A stretch of DNA of 64,000 nt from Flavobacterium sp. UBA7680 (GTDB taxonomy: Bacteria > Bacteroidota > Bacteroidia > Flavobacteriales > Flavobacteriaceae). The position numbers were made by a program, and so were the translations under genes. Positions within the stretch are counted from its first letter, which is position 1. Every line of letters begins with the position of its first letter. Shown here piece by piece: positions 53,201-62,140 of this stretch. Where the stretch lies: the NCBI RefSeq assembly GCF_002482975.1, contig NZ_DLHA01000032.1, positions 202,302 to 266,301 on the forward strand, in the 5' to 3' direction. The notes under the pieces were generated by a model. That model searched no databases, had not been told where the DNA came from, and saw only the letters and a program-made list of their open reading frames with translations.

Positions 53201-53760
53201 ATCCCCATTGGCTGAGAACCTTCAGAAAATCCCCATTCGCCGGAACAGCCACCGCAAACCCAAGGAAGATCTGCAATAAAAGATGGATGTGCTGCTTTAA
53301 CCAAAATCGTATTCGTTTTGTCGAAAGAAACAGCTTTTGTAATGTTTAATGTAAAAGTCGTTCGTCCGCCTTTGTGTTCGCCTGCTTTTTTGCCATTTAC
53401 CCAAACAGTTGCATACGAACTTACACCTTCGAAATAGAGAAAAAACTGTTTTAAAACGTCTTTTTTATCCAGTTTTAAAGTTTTTTTATACCAGGCTGTG
53501 CCGTGCAAATTTCCGTGTTTTGTTCTTCTATACCCATAATATTGATCCCAATTATGCGGAACATTTACGCTTAACCATTTATCCGACTTTGGATTCTCAA
53601 CAAAAGATTTCTCTTGTTGCGGATTATCCAAAAGAATGGTTTCCCAAGAGGAGTTCAGCGAAACTTCCTTTCGGACTTTCGCTGAACTTTTTGTGCTTTG
53701 ACTCCAAACAAAGCATAAACTTGAAAAGAAACAAAAAATAAAAAAAACTATTCTGTTCAT
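50236..53760 (-). CDS. Large GH2 with malectin and CBM-like modules
   Basis: A 1174-residue secreted enzyme (signal about 1-20, ending VWSQ). The first 650 residues are GH2: a sugar-binding domain (NVPHNWDQYYGYRR, PMGIFRPVSLV), an Ig-like domain and a TIM barrel with acid/base E438 (GLQNES) and likely nucleophile E506 (NGEYGAW). A malectin-type domain follows at about 720-900 (YIYRVNCGG, ELYFTEPWYGTGGGMDCKGW), then a beta-rich domain and a C-terminal CBM35/CBM6-like domain (VVIIEAEKTKTTGIG, ending GLMLDNFEFQ). Large multimodular GH2 proteins of this type act on complex pectin or algal glycans in related bacteria. The exact linkage cannot be given. Confidence 0.88.
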   Translation of the reverse strand: MNRIVFFIFCFFSSLCFVWSQSTKSSAKVRKEVSLNSSWETILLDNPQQEKSFVENPKSDKWLSVNVPHNWDQYYGYRRTKHGNLHGTAWYKKTLKLDKKDVLKQFFLYFEGVSSYATVWVNGKKAGEHKGGRTTFTLNITKAVSFDKTNTILVKAAHPSFIADLPWVCGGCSGEWGFSEGSQPMGIFRPVSLVITNDVRIEPFGVHIWNDKSVSKQKAILHTTTEIKNYGTSDRNLTIENILYDAVGKKVVETKSDIKNISGETKEIAQTLPEILNPKLWSPSNPYLYKLVTSVYEKGKIIDQLATPYGIRWVRWPVSRDGKDNRFFINDEPVFINGVCEYEHLIGNSHSFSDEMIHSRIEQIKAGGFNAFREAHQPHNLKYQEELDKNGILFWSQFSAHIWYDTPEFKENFKTLLREWIKERRNSPSVVMWGLQNESTIPAAFAEECTKIIREMDPLSASQRIVTTCNGGEGTDWNVVQNWSGTYGGDPLKYHLEMTTQLLNGEYGAWRSADLHTEGEFDQKGTLSENRFSQLMEIKVREAESVKDKIAGQFNWLFASHENPGRVQNGEGFRDIDKVGPINYKGLFTIWGEPLDAFYMYRANYLSNKTNPMVYIVSHTWPSRWETTGIKNGIDIYSNCDEVELFNDVNKSSLGKLKNPGIGQHFQFNNVNIQYNVLYAVGYVSGKPVAKDYIVLNTLPKAPNIDALTTDKTDITKAKSGYNYIYRVNCGGSELTDSSGNTWFTDTHKNGQHTWGSLSWTDNFEKLPDFFASQRTTFDIINGTKDSELFQSFRYGVDKLRYEFPAPDGEYLIELYFTEPWYGTGGGMDCKGWRLFDVAINENVVLKDFDIWAEAGHDYALKKTFKVKSTNGKIVISFPNVKASQAIISAIAIATKDIHARPAEESSKNIENLVLDSYDKTNRIASWLDINSKQYSDSDVVFTELPSEVFGADYLQFSDLSKNKGSFSAKEDSELYLFVDNKNLNLERFSDYKKLEEKAKNNNQTEFAVFTKKVKKGEKFSFDNSENIITIAVVPTYDMGEKDDSRPVVIIEAEKTKTTGIGIEKGNFKKADYIEFTQKTNNSIQFEVKPGVAGIYLMRFRFMNRNETPLKVKFKMEDAYGILMRNDTIEFFPSSEKWKVLNTTSGGYINAGTYKITLEGDDLKGLMLDNFEFQ

Positions 53761-53872
53761 ATATTTTTATTGAACCATATAAGTGATATAAGGTAATTTA
53801 AGTTTTAATCGTTTGTATCCTGCAAGGTTTTTAAAACCTTGTAGGTTTAACTTTTATATTTAATTCACAAAG

Positions 53873-53985
53873 TTTGTCATTTCGACGGAGGAGAAATCTT
53901 CGCAAATAACTCCGCATAGAAATGTTGCCAATCTTTGTAGAGTTTCTTGTGGAGATCCCTCGTTCCTCGGGATGACAAGATTGTG
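53873..53985. repeat. Interspersed inverted-repeat element
   Basis: TTTGTCATTTCGACGGAGGA at the left and CGTTCCTCGGGATGACAAG at the right, inside GCCAATCTTTGTAGAGTTTC. The third full copy in the window; the right end shows compensating changes relative to the left. Confidence 0.75.
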
Positions 53986-54002
53986 TTTATACTTTGCGAG
54001 CA

Positions 54003-54034
54003 AACCTGACGGGTTTTAAAAACCCGTCAGGTTT
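54003..54034. repeat. CCTGACGGGTTTT hairpin
   Basis: AACCTGACGGGTTTT and AAAACCCGTCAGGTT are perfect inverted arms around a very short loop. A similar hairpin with AAGGTTTT arms is at 53818-53850, and the window ends in another. Confidence 0.7.
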
Positions 54035-54050
54035 AACTCAACGCTTAGTT

Positions 54051-54148
54051 TGCGTGAGGGATGGTAGTGGAGCTCTTTTTTGAGGCAATTTTTCTTTGCC
54101 TCAAAAAAAGCGGGAACGTACAGCCCGACCCGAAGGGACACGCCCAAA
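54051..54148. repeat. Framed-hairpin element, left copy
   Basis: Constant left part TGCGTGAGGGATGGTAGTGG with AGCTC, then a hairpin TTTTTTGAGGCAA / TTGCCTCAAAAAAA, then constant right part CGGGAACG...CCCGAAGGGACACGCCC. An inverted copy with the same frame but another hairpin is at 63871-63954. Confidence 0.8.
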
Positions 54149-54154
54149 TCATTC

Positions 54155-56884
54155 TTAATAAAACAGCCAGTCAATAGCTGCTTTTTCTCCTGCATCGATA
54201 TACCCAACATCACGCGGCGTGATAGTTTGATCTGCATCTATAAAACCTAAAATCAATACTTTTCCTTTTCCTAAATCTAATTTATTATCACCCGGCTGAA
54301 ACGTATAAGTATGAATATTTACACGCGGAAGCTCTTTTAAATTCATTGCACTTGCCAAAATAACTTCGGCTTGACCGTTTGCATTTCCTGCTGCATCGGT
54401 TTCTAAACTTGGCGGCAACAAAAATCTCTTTTGATCTGAATTGAAATATCCAACCACTAATTTAACCGCTTTTGTGTTCTTAAACTTCAAATGTGTTCCT
54501 TTTTCGTTTTGATCGTTTTCTACTAACGAATATCCTCTCAAATTTTGAAGTTCAGGAGCAATTTTAGTTAACTCAGAAATATCTGTTCCGTACACTTTTG
54601 TTCCTGTTTTAACTAAATAAGTTCCAGGTTTTTCGTCAATAAAAGTTACTTCAGCTGGTTTCCACGGTTTTCCTTCTTTGGTTTCAATTTTTCCGTCTTT
54701 TGAAGATTTTAATTTCTCCAAATTTCTTTTAAAATTAGCCAATTCACGCTCATAATGCGGTAATAATTCAGCCCAAGTTTTGTTATTTCCGTCGTCTCCT
54801 CCAATTGGGATTCTACGTTGAGCCGTCTGCATACTGTTGGCATAATAATACGTATCTTTTGTTAAGTTTACCAATAATTCGTAATACTCGATACTCTTCT
54901 CTAAATGAGGCATGGCTTTATCTAAATCGGTAATGTCGTTTGAATAACTGTATCTTAAAACCAATAAAGCTGCTTTTACTTTTTCTGAGAAGAAATCGGC
55001 GAAAGCCTTATACGCATACATATCATTTTTAAGACGTGTAAATTCTTCTTTCTCTTTCGTTACACTTGCTTCGGCTTTGTCGATGGCTTCAACCGCTAAT
55101 CTTCCGTGTTCTGTAATTTCAGCAATAATCTGAGTTGGAAGTTCGCCAGAATGCGGTTCTTTATTCCATTCTTTTTTAGAATATTCTAAAAGTAATTCAC
55201 CCGCTGGTCCGCAAGATTCGTGGAATCCTGGATAAACTCTCCATTTTGACGGATTTACCAATTGGCTTTCGAACATTCCTAACAATAAAGTTTGACGGTT
55301 TCCTTCTGTGATTCCGAAACGTCTTAATGTTTTTGGAGCAATTTCTCCCGTTTCTTCGTACGCTTTTAAAATGTTATTTGCTGCTTCTTGAGTAGTTCCG
55401 AATTTTGCAGCTAAATCATTATCCCAGAATTTAACTTCTTCGTTTCGATCTCTTTTGCTGTCCCACGCGTATCTTGCCCAAGCCTTGTACCAAATCCAGT
55501 CGCGATCCATTTCTAATAAACGTTCTCCTGATTTCGTTTTATCTGCCGAATATGGCCAATCCCAATACGAAGCTTGCGGATATAAATGCAGTGCATTTGC
55601 ACCGTGAACGCTGTGCATTGCTTTTACCGTTTTCTGGATAAAATCTGGTGAACCGTATCTAAAAGGTTCTAAGTTTGCCAAAATATGAACGTTTTCAATA
55701 TGAATTGATTTAAGAGCACTCAATTGTTTGTGCGTTTCTCCCCAAGGCCCGCCCGGCGTGTAAGTCGTTAAAGATTCTCCTGTATATTTACTTTCTGTAT
55801 ATAAGTTTTTGTATAATGGAAGTGATTTTTCCATTACCAAAGGCCCGTCTGTATCGTGAGAACGAAGTATAATTGGCGGTTCTTCTGTTTTTCCTAATGC
55901 CTGTAAACCATCACGAACACCCGGAATAATCGTTTTGGTAAACCATTCTACATCATCATCAACGGTGTTGATTGCTTCTCCCAAACAAACCATTAATCCA
56001 ACGTTTGGATATTTTTCGATAAAAGCAGCAATAGATTTTCTCGTATAATCTGAAAGTAATGGCGTAATTGGACGCGAACGATCCTGAGTTTTAATGTTGT
56101 AATGCTCTGCAAAAGGCTTAGAAACAATAATATTATAAAACATCTGAATGACCCAGATTCCGCGTTTGTTCGCTTCAACCGTTAAGAATTTATAGATTTC
56201 CTCATTCTTTTTGAAATCTTCATCGCTTACTTCTACGGCAAACGGATAATCTTTTAATTTTACTAAAGATGCAAAAGGATGACCGTTCCATAAGTACAAA
56301 GAGTTCATGCGGTTTTCTACCAGCATATCCAAATACTTTATCCATAAAGCTTTATCATAAAACCATGGAAAAGTTTCGGGCGTATATGGATATTCGTAAA
56401 CATCACGTCCTGGAAGATAAACGGGTTTTTGCATTCCGATACAAGCTCCTCTTAAAGCCATTTCCGGACTGTCTTCAATATTTATTTCTGAAGGAAGCTG
56501 ACCTGAATTTTTAATATGATCTGTTAATTCTAAAGCTCCATACAAAGCTCCGCTGGCGTCTGTTCCTTCAATATAAATGATATTTTTTTGAGTACGAATT
56601 TGAAAACCTTCTTTCTTCGTCAATTTACTGTCATCGATTTTGGCGCTCTTAGTATTTTGTTTCCAAAAATCAGTTCCTTTTTCTCCAATAACAATTACCT
56701 GATCTTTTGATTTTTTAAGTTTATCCGAAGAAGTTACGCTGAATCCTTTTGACGAAAGGGTTTCTGATAATTTCTCTGCTCCAAATTTTGCTCTCGGCGA
56801 GCTCAAATCACTAATTATAGTGATATTTTGTGCCGATGCAAAAGAGACATAAAAACATAAAAAAAGTAATTGTAAATATTTCAT
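54155..56884 (-). CDS. Secreted alpha-glucuronidase-like glycoside hydrolase
   Basis: A 909-residue protein with a signal peptide (about 1-19, ending ASAQN). Residues about 20-130 form the GH67/GH20-type N-terminal domain (NIIYIEGTDASGALYGALEL), followed by a TIM barrel (RMNSLYLWNGHPFASLV, GIWVIQMFYNI, GLMVCLGEAINTVDDD) and an all-helical part with DRDWIWYKAWARYAWD. The layout is that of alpha-glucuronidase-type enzymes, but the family is not certain; I did not find a classical GH67 catalytic pair and it may belong to another family with the same fold. Acidic candidates include the Glu in CLGEA. It sits between the GH2 and isomerase-like genes. Confidence 0.75.
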   Translation of the reverse strand: MKYLQLLFLCFYVSFASAQNITIISDLSSPRAKFGAEKLSETLSSKGFSVTSSDKLKKSKDQVIVIGEKGTDFWKQNTKSAKIDDSKLTKKEGFQIRTQKNIIYIEGTDASGALYGALELTDHIKNSGQLPSEINIEDSPEMALRGACIGMQKPVYLPGRDVYEYPYTPETFPWFYDKALWIKYLDMLVENRMNSLYLWNGHPFASLVKLKDYPFAVEVSDEDFKKNEEIYKFLTVEANKRGIWVIQMFYNIIVSKPFAEHYNIKTQDRSRPITPLLSDYTRKSIAAFIEKYPNVGLMVCLGEAINTVDDDVEWFTKTIIPGVRDGLQALGKTEEPPIILRSHDTDGPLVMEKSLPLYKNLYTESKYTGESLTTYTPGGPWGETHKQLSALKSIHIENVHILANLEPFRYGSPDFIQKTVKAMHSVHGANALHLYPQASYWDWPYSADKTKSGERLLEMDRDWIWYKAWARYAWDSKRDRNEEVKFWDNDLAAKFGTTQEAANNILKAYEETGEIAPKTLRRFGITEGNRQTLLLGMFESQLVNPSKWRVYPGFHESCGPAGELLLEYSKKEWNKEPHSGELPTQIIAEITEHGRLAVEAIDKAEASVTKEKEEFTRLKNDMYAYKAFADFFSEKVKAALLVLRYSYSNDITDLDKAMPHLEKSIEYYELLVNLTKDTYYYANSMQTAQRRIPIGGDDGNNKTWAELLPHYERELANFKRNLEKLKSSKDGKIETKEGKPWKPAEVTFIDEKPGTYLVKTGTKVYGTDISELTKIAPELQNLRGYSLVENDQNEKGTHLKFKNTKAVKLVVGYFNSDQKRFLLPPSLETDAAGNANGQAEVILASAMNLKELPRVNIHTYTFQPGDNKLDLGKGKVLILGFIDADQTITPRDVGYIDAGEKAAIDWLFY

Positions 56885-56922
56885 GGTATGCTGTTTTTGG
56901 TATTCTTTTAAAAAATAATCTG

Positions 56923-57072
56923 CTAAATCTGCTTATATCTATAAAATCTGCGTGAAATCTTTTGCACGCAGATCAGGCAGATTTAAGCAGATCATTTTTT
57001 GATTTTTTTGCCACAGATTAAAAAGATTTCCACAGATTAAAAAAAATCATTTTAATCATTTTAATCTGTGGC
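56923..57072. repeat. Two stacked inverted repeats between cluster genes
   Basis: First, ATCTGCTTAAATCTGCC-type arms around ATCTGCGTG...CACGCAGAT (56923-56993). Second, GCCACAGATTAAAA (57010-57023) and TTTTAATCTGTGGC (57059-57072). They fill the 198-bp gap upstream of the glucuronidase-like gene. Confidence 0.7.
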
Positions 57073-57082
57073 TATAATAAAA

Positions 57083-57967
57083 TTAATTCTGAAAAAATTT
57101 CTTCAAATAAGCCACATTTGCTCCATAATTGGCTTTTACATTATGGACTTGTGTTACGTCACGTGAACGTTCTACAATAAGCCATCCACTCCATTTCATT
57201 TCATCTAGCGTTTGTTTGATTTTTGGCATATCGATCGCTTTGTCATTTTCTAACCAAAACTGATCGGTATTGGAAGCGTGAATCTGAGCTAAATATTTCT
57301 TTCCTAATATTTTCAATTCAGATGAAATATCTCTTTTATTATCTAAAGCATTGGCAAAATTGAAAGAGCTTTTAATGTATTTTGATCCAACTTCTTCCAA
57401 AAGTTTTTTCTCCTCAGTCGCGTTCAAAGAAGTTTCGATCGCGATAATTCCACCAATCTTCCCAACTTCTTTTCCTGCCCATTGCAATCTCTTAATAACT
57501 TCTGGACGTAATTCTGGATTTTTAACCAAATCTGTCTGCGTTCCTAATGGCAAATAAGCCACTTTTACTTTCATATTTTTCATCGCCTTAATACAGTCAT
57601 TAATCATGGGCGTAATTTCTCTTGTAGCAAAAGATTGCGCATAAAACCCAGACATAGCGATTGAACTAATTCCAACGCCTGTTTCTTTAGATTTATCTAA
57701 GAACTTTTGTCTTTCTACAGGATCGCCCAATTTGCTGTCAAAAGTTGGACGAGTTCCTAAACCTCCCATGTCCAGTTCGATTCCGTCAGCTTTTAATTCA
57801 GCTGCTAAACCAAAAGCGCCTAATTTTTGTCTTTTTAAAATCATCCAGTCACAAACTGCAACTTTATATTTTTGTTTTTTGTTTGAAGATTGAGCTGTTA
57901 CACAACTGTTGAATGTTGTTGACATAACAACAAGCATTGTAATAAATAAATTTCTTTTAGATTTCAT
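57083..57967 (-). CDS. Exported sugar isomerase/epimerase-like TIM barrel
   Basis: A 294-residue protein with a lipoprotein-type signal (TMLVVMSTTFNSC, Cys near 22). The mature part is a xylose-isomerase-like TIM barrel: KVAVCDWMILKRQKLGAFGL, KADGIELDMGGLG, ISSIAMSGFYAQSF, IIAIETSL, and IHASNTDQFW near the end. Glu and His residues of these strands would bind the catalytic metal. Members act as sugar epimerases, dehydratases or hydroxypyruvate isomerases in the cytoplasm, so export is unusual. In the cluster it may process a released monosaccharide or act as a lyase-like auxiliary. The reaction is unknown. Confidence 0.8.
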   Translation of the reverse strand: MKSKRNLFITMLVVMSTTFNSCVTAQSSNKKQKYKVAVCDWMILKRQKLGAFGLAAELKADGIELDMGGLGTRPTFDSKLGDPVERQKFLDKSKETGVGISSIAMSGFYAQSFATREITPMINDCIKAMKNMKVKVAYLPLGTQTDLVKNPELRPEVIKRLQWAGKEVGKIGGIIAIETSLNATEEKKLLEEVGSKYIKSSFNFANALDNKRDISSELKILGKKYLAQIHASNTDQFWLENDKAIDMPKIKQTLDEMKWSGWLIVERSRDVTQVHNVKANYGANVAYLKKFFQN

Positions 57968-57982
57968 TGTTTATATTTTTTT

Positions 57983-58052
57983 GCCACGAATTGCACAAAT
58001 TTTCACGAATTAGTATTAGAAAAAATTCGTGGAAATTCGTTAAATTAGTGGC
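57983..58052. repeat. Imperfect inverted repeat GCCACGAATT
   Basis: GCCACGAATT with a following TTTTCACGAATT is mirrored by AAATTCGTGGAAATTCGT and AATTAGTGGC. It fills the 95-bp gap between the isomerase-like and BNR genes and would fold into a long hairpin in mRNA. Confidence 0.65.
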
Positions 58053-58062
58053 GAACTTTTCT

Positions 58063-59208
58063 TTACTCTTCTTCTGCTTTTACTGCTGTAACTACCTTTC
58101 CTTCGTCGCCTGGCCAGATTCCGTTTTTGATTGGAAGTGCAACCAATTTACTTGGATCGATTTTTACGTATTTCAGTTTTTCTCTTCTCCAAGTGTAAAC
58201 AATATGAACCATTCCATCAGAACTTTGAATTATGGATGGATATGAATATTGACTAATTTTTGAATCTTCTAAAACTAAAGTTGCATTCCAATTAATTCCG
58301 TCTTTAGAAACCGAAACATTTAAAGGTGTTCTTGGCCCTTTTGCTTCTTTTCCCGGAGGAAGCACGTGATTGTAAACTAACAAATGTCTTCCATCTTTTA
58401 ACGTTACAGCATCTGTTCCTGAGTTGTTATTTGGAAGTCCGATTAACTCTACATCCGACCACGTTTTTCCGTTGTCTTTTGAGAATGTGCTGAAAATAGC
58501 TCTGTTTCTAGTTCTTCCGATAGCCTGAATACTTCCGTCTTTATGAAATAATATACTTGGCTGAATCGCATTGATTTTTTGTTTTCCTCTTGGAAGTGTA
58601 TCATCCATTACCCAGGTTTTTCCGAAATCTGGAGTAGATTCCATACGAAGTCTCCAGCCGTCGCCTTCGATACTTGACGGACATAATAATGTTCCGTTGC
58701 TTAATAAAACAGGCTTGTTTTTGATTGGCCCTAAGAAACCGTCTGGCATTTTTTGAGCCTCAGACCAAGTTTTTCCGCCATCAGATGAAGTTCTGATTAC
58801 GCCCCACCATTCTGATGGTTTTGGTCCGATTTTGTAGAATAACATTAAATCTCCACCCGGAATCTGATATAAAACAGGATTCCAAGTTGGTAATCTCGGC
58901 CCTTCTTTCATCACGCCATCGGCTACTTTTACGCCTTCGCCCCATTTATCACTTCCTTTCGGTTTGATTGCTACATAAATACAAACGTCAGGATGTCTTT
59001 CATGAGTTCCTCCAAACCAAGATGAAACTAAATCGCCATTTGTTGCTTCGACAATTGTAACGGCATGGCAAGACGGATAAGGCGCTTTATCATAAATAAA
59101 TTCATCTACCAAAATCCCCTCTTTCCATGTCTTTTTTTCTAAAGCCGATTTACAACTTCCTAAAAAGAAAAGTCCAAACAAGACAAATATCAATTTTATT
59201 ATTCTCAT
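58063..59208 (-). CDS. BNR-repeat sialidase-fold glycoside hydrolase
   Basis: A 381-residue lipoprotein (LFGLFFLGSC, Cys near 19) with a six-blade beta-propeller. Asp-box motifs are seen as SSDGGKTWSEA, STPDFGKTWVMD, FSKDNGKTWSDV and VSKDGINWNA. The first blade has SCHAVTIVEATNGDLVSSWF, as in the BNR_2 family of neuraminidase-like enzymes. The classical sialidase Arg triad is not obvious, and no sialic-acid genes adjoin, so the name sialidase should be read as a fold only. In pectin clusters related enzymes remove unusual acidic sugars. Substrate unknown. Confidence 0.8.
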   Translation of the reverse strand: MRIIKLIFVLFGLFFLGSCKSALEKKTWKEGILVDEFIYDKAPYPSCHAVTIVEATNGDLVSSWFGGTHERHPDVCIYVAIKPKGSDKWGEGVKVADGVMKEGPRLPTWNPVLYQIPGGDLMLFYKIGPKPSEWWGVIRTSSDGGKTWSEAQKMPDGFLGPIKNKPVLLSNGTLLCPSSIEGDGWRLRMESTPDFGKTWVMDDTLPRGKQKINAIQPSILFHKDGSIQAIGRTRNRAIFSTFSKDNGKTWSDVELIGLPNNNSGTDAVTLKDGRHLLVYNHVLPPGKEAKGPRTPLNVSVSKDGINWNATLVLEDSKISQYSYPSIIQSSDGMVHIVYTWRREKLKYVKIDPSKLVALPIKNGIWPGDEGKVVTAVKAEEE

Positions 59209-59351
59209 TTTTAATTTTATTATGAATTAAAATTTTTGATTATAAATACATTACTAATAATTTTTCGCACAAAATTATTTAATAAATGTAAAAATGACAC
59301 TAAAAAACTAAAGATGTATCCTGTACTGTCCCGAATTATTGAAAATGCTGA

Positions 59352-62102
59352 CTATTTAACGTTTAAAATATAAGAACCTGATGAAAGTGTAATAACTAGA
59401 TTACTTTTTTCTGTTTTATAAGAATGCGAAGTTTTATCTAATTTTTGTTTATCAATTGAAACAGCTGAAATATCAGTTGTTGGAAGATAAACAACAGCAG
59501 AAGTATTTGCCGGAATGGTAATATTCCAAACCAAAGCTTTTTTGTCTTTTTTCCAATCGCTTTTAATTGTTCCGTAAATCGATTCGTAAGAAGCATTTAC
59601 ATAAGCTAATCCCGCATTAAAATCTGGTTTCATGATAATTTGTTTAAAACCCGGAGTTTGAGGATTGCTCTTAATTCCTGCCATATTTTCGTAATACCAA
59701 ATCAATAAATCGCCTAAAAGCATTACGTGATTTTGTGAATTCATTGCCGGATCGGCAGTATTTCCGTTCCAAAGTTCCCAAATTGTAGTTGCACCGTTTT
59801 CGACCATATAACCCCAACTTGGATAGGTTTTATTTGAAGCTAATTTGAAAGCTAAATCACCACGTCCAAAATTGGTTAAGGTTCGCATCAAAAACTGAGT
59901 TCCAATTACGCCTGTACTTACATGACCGTTTTTAGTTACTTCAACTTCATGCACTAAATTTTCAAAGACTTTTTGCTGTAATTCTTCTGGAACCATTCCG
60001 AAAGTCAAAGGCAGTAAATTGGCTGTTACCGTATTATTAGCATAATTATTTTTTGCTGTATTAAAATATTTAACATTAAATGCTTTTTTGATTCTTGACG
60101 CTAATTCGTCATAATGTTTAATATCAGTTTGTGCATTGGCAATTACAGCAAAATTTTTCATGATGTTTAAAAGCTGATAATAAAATGCACTCGAAATCAA
60201 TTCTCCATCGGTTAAACGAGAAGGATCTTTCGAACGGATTAATTCCAATGATTCTGGCGGAACGCACCAGTCGCCATATTTATCTTTGGTCATAATATCA
60301 TCAACCAGATAATTTTCTTCCATATAATCCATCCATTTTTTCATAGACGGATATTGTTTTTGCACTACTTTTTTGTCTCCAAATTGTTGATACAGCATAT
60401 CGGCAACTGTAATATAGGTTCCCGGCCAGGTTACATTATCGCCGTAATAACGCCAAAATGCAGGTGCAACATCTGGAAGTCCGCCATCAATGGTTTGAGC
60501 ATTTCTAATATCATCTAACCATTTGGCATATAAAGTCTGATTATCAAACAAAAAACTTTCTCCGTAAGCTCCCGTTGTTCTGTCTCCCAACCAAGGTTGA
60601 CGCTCATTTCGTTGCGGGCAATCGATTGGCATTCCTTTATAATTCCCGCTGATTCCCCACCAGGCATTCTTAAAAATCTGATTCATAATTGGATTCGAAG
60701 AATCAAAAGTTCCTGTTGTAGCGATATCATCGTAAACGACTTTTCCAACGAAATTTTCTAAAGTCGGTTTTGTTTTGAAACCTGAAATTTCTACAAATCG
60801 GAATCCGTGAAAAATAAATCGAGGTTCCCAAACTTCTTCGCCTTCTCCTTTTAAAGTATAAATATCTGTTGTTTTGGCATCACGCAAATTGGCAATGTAT
60901 AACGAACCGTCTGGTTGTAAAGATTCAGCAAATTTCATAGTGATTTTATCTCCCACATTTCCTTTTACTTTCAATTGTAACCAGCCCACCATATTTTGTC
61001 CCATATCTAAGATATAAGTTCCTTTTACAGTTTGTTTAATTGAAATCGGTTTTACTTCACGTTTTACCTTCATATTCGCCGACATCTGCCCTTCGTAGAA
61101 TCCGCCCGGTTCCTGCACATATTCTGCCGAAAACCATTTTTTATCATTAAAATTAATGGTATTCCAGCCTTTCATTTCTTTACGGGCATCGTATTCTTCG
61201 CCGTCGTATTCGTTGTTTGATAAAATTGGGCCGTCGGTTGTAACTTTCCAAGTGTCGTCGGTGCGAATAACATCTTTACTTCCATCAGTATATTCTACAA
61301 ATAATTGCAAAGCCATTTTCGGATATCCGAATGTTTTGATTTTATAAGGTTTATAATCCTGACGCATGGTGAAAAAACGTCCGTTTCCTAAAATCGTTCC
61401 CAATACATTTTTACCTTCCTGCAATTGTGAAGTCACATCAAAAACATTGTATTTTATATTCTTCGTATAATCGGTAGGAACGGGAGCCAAAACCTGATCA
61501 CCAATTTTATTTCCGTTAATGTATAACTCGTACAAGCCCATTCCCATAATATAGACTTTGGCACTTTTGACTTTCTTTTTTAAATCAATTTCTTTACGTA
61601 AATATCTAGCAGATAATCTGGAATACTGCGAAATACTATCTCCCGGAGAAGCCTTTTCATATCCAATCCAGCGTGTCGATTTCCATTCAGAATAAGTTAA
61701 AACACCAATGCTGAAATGTGCCAATTCTGTCGATTTTACTTCGCCTTTATTGGTAAAAACAATAACTTTCCAGTAAATGTCTTGCCTGTCATTTAGTTTT
61801 TTTCCATTATAAATCACATTTACAGATTCATCACTTTGCACTTTTCCGCTGTCCCATAAATCTGCATTTCCTGCATTTAGTTTTTCTAAAGAGGAAGATG
61901 CTAAAATTTGATAATGAGTTTGTTTTACATCATTTACACTTTCTTTTATTTTCCAACTCAATCTTGGCTGTAAAACATCAATTCCTTCCGGATTAGTCAG
62001 CATTTCGCACTTTAAATCACTTACAATAATTTTATTTTGGGCTTTCGCCGAAATGATGAAAAGTGAAATGATTAAGGTAAGATGTAAAAAAAACTTTTTC
62101 AT
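59352..62102 (-). CDS. GH78 alpha-L-rhamnosidase
   Basis: A 916-residue secreted enzyme (signal about 1-21, ending SAKAQ). Order: an Ig-like domain (MLTNPEGIDVLQPRLSWKI), a rhamnosidase N-terminal beta domain (YELYINGNKIGDQVLAPVPT), a concanavalin-like domain (LDMGQNMVGWLQLKVKG), the (alpha/alpha)6 catalytic domain and a C-terminal beta domain. The catalytic region is plain: MPIDCPQRNERQPWLGDRTT with the acid-pair residues, then DGGLPDVAPAFW and a late TTIWELWNG. It inverts alpha-L-rhamnosyl linkages in pectin, arabinogalactan or flavonoid glycosides. It is the most secure substrate clue in the cluster. Confidence 0.95.
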   Translation of the reverse strand: MKKFFLHLTLIISLFIISAKAQNKIIVSDLKCEMLTNPEGIDVLQPRLSWKIKESVNDVKQTHYQILASSSLEKLNAGNADLWDSGKVQSDESVNVIYNGKKLNDRQDIYWKVIVFTNKGEVKSTELAHFSIGVLTYSEWKSTRWIGYEKASPGDSISQYSRLSARYLRKEIDLKKKVKSAKVYIMGMGLYELYINGNKIGDQVLAPVPTDYTKNIKYNVFDVTSQLQEGKNVLGTILGNGRFFTMRQDYKPYKIKTFGYPKMALQLFVEYTDGSKDVIRTDDTWKVTTDGPILSNNEYDGEEYDARKEMKGWNTINFNDKKWFSAEYVQEPGGFYEGQMSANMKVKREVKPISIKQTVKGTYILDMGQNMVGWLQLKVKGNVGDKITMKFAESLQPDGSLYIANLRDAKTTDIYTLKGEGEEVWEPRFIFHGFRFVEISGFKTKPTLENFVGKVVYDDIATTGTFDSSNPIMNQIFKNAWWGISGNYKGMPIDCPQRNERQPWLGDRTTGAYGESFLFDNQTLYAKWLDDIRNAQTIDGGLPDVAPAFWRYYGDNVTWPGTYITVADMLYQQFGDKKVVQKQYPSMKKWMDYMEENYLVDDIMTKDKYGDWCVPPESLELIRSKDPSRLTDGELISSAFYYQLLNIMKNFAVIANAQTDIKHYDELASRIKKAFNVKYFNTAKNNYANNTVTANLLPLTFGMVPEELQQKVFENLVHEVEVTKNGHVSTGVIGTQFLMRTLTNFGRGDLAFKLASNKTYPSWGYMVENGATTIWELWNGNTADPAMNSQNHVMLLGDLLIWYYENMAGIKSNPQTPGFKQIIMKPDFNAGLAYVNASYESIYGTIKSDWKKDKKALVWNITIPANTSAVVYLPTTDISAVSIDKQKLDKTSHSYKTEKSNLVITLSSGSYILNVK

Positions 62103-62140
62103 AGTATTATTTTAAGCGTAATGATAGGCTGGTGAATTAT

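Larger units (their letters stand above)
53761..54154. other. Repeat cluster between GH2 and glucuronidase-like genes
   Basis: The 394-bp gap carries four different repeats in a row: a CCTGCAAGGTTTTTAAAACC hairpin at 53818-53850, the interspersed element at 53873-53985, a CCTGACGGGTTTT hairpin at 54003-54034 and the framed-hairpin element at 54051-54148. An open frame over the last one is a by-product of the repeat. I see no gene. Confidence 0.75.

Noticed and set aside
54016..54237. Open frame of 73 codons over the repeat cluster
   Set aside because: It reads through a palindromic repeat and into the 3-prime end of the glucuronidase-like gene in another frame; no domain features.
58063..59208. 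Naming the BNR protein a true sialidase
   Set aside because: Asp-boxes show the fold only; no sialic-acid transport or catabolism genes adjoin and the Arg triad was not evident.
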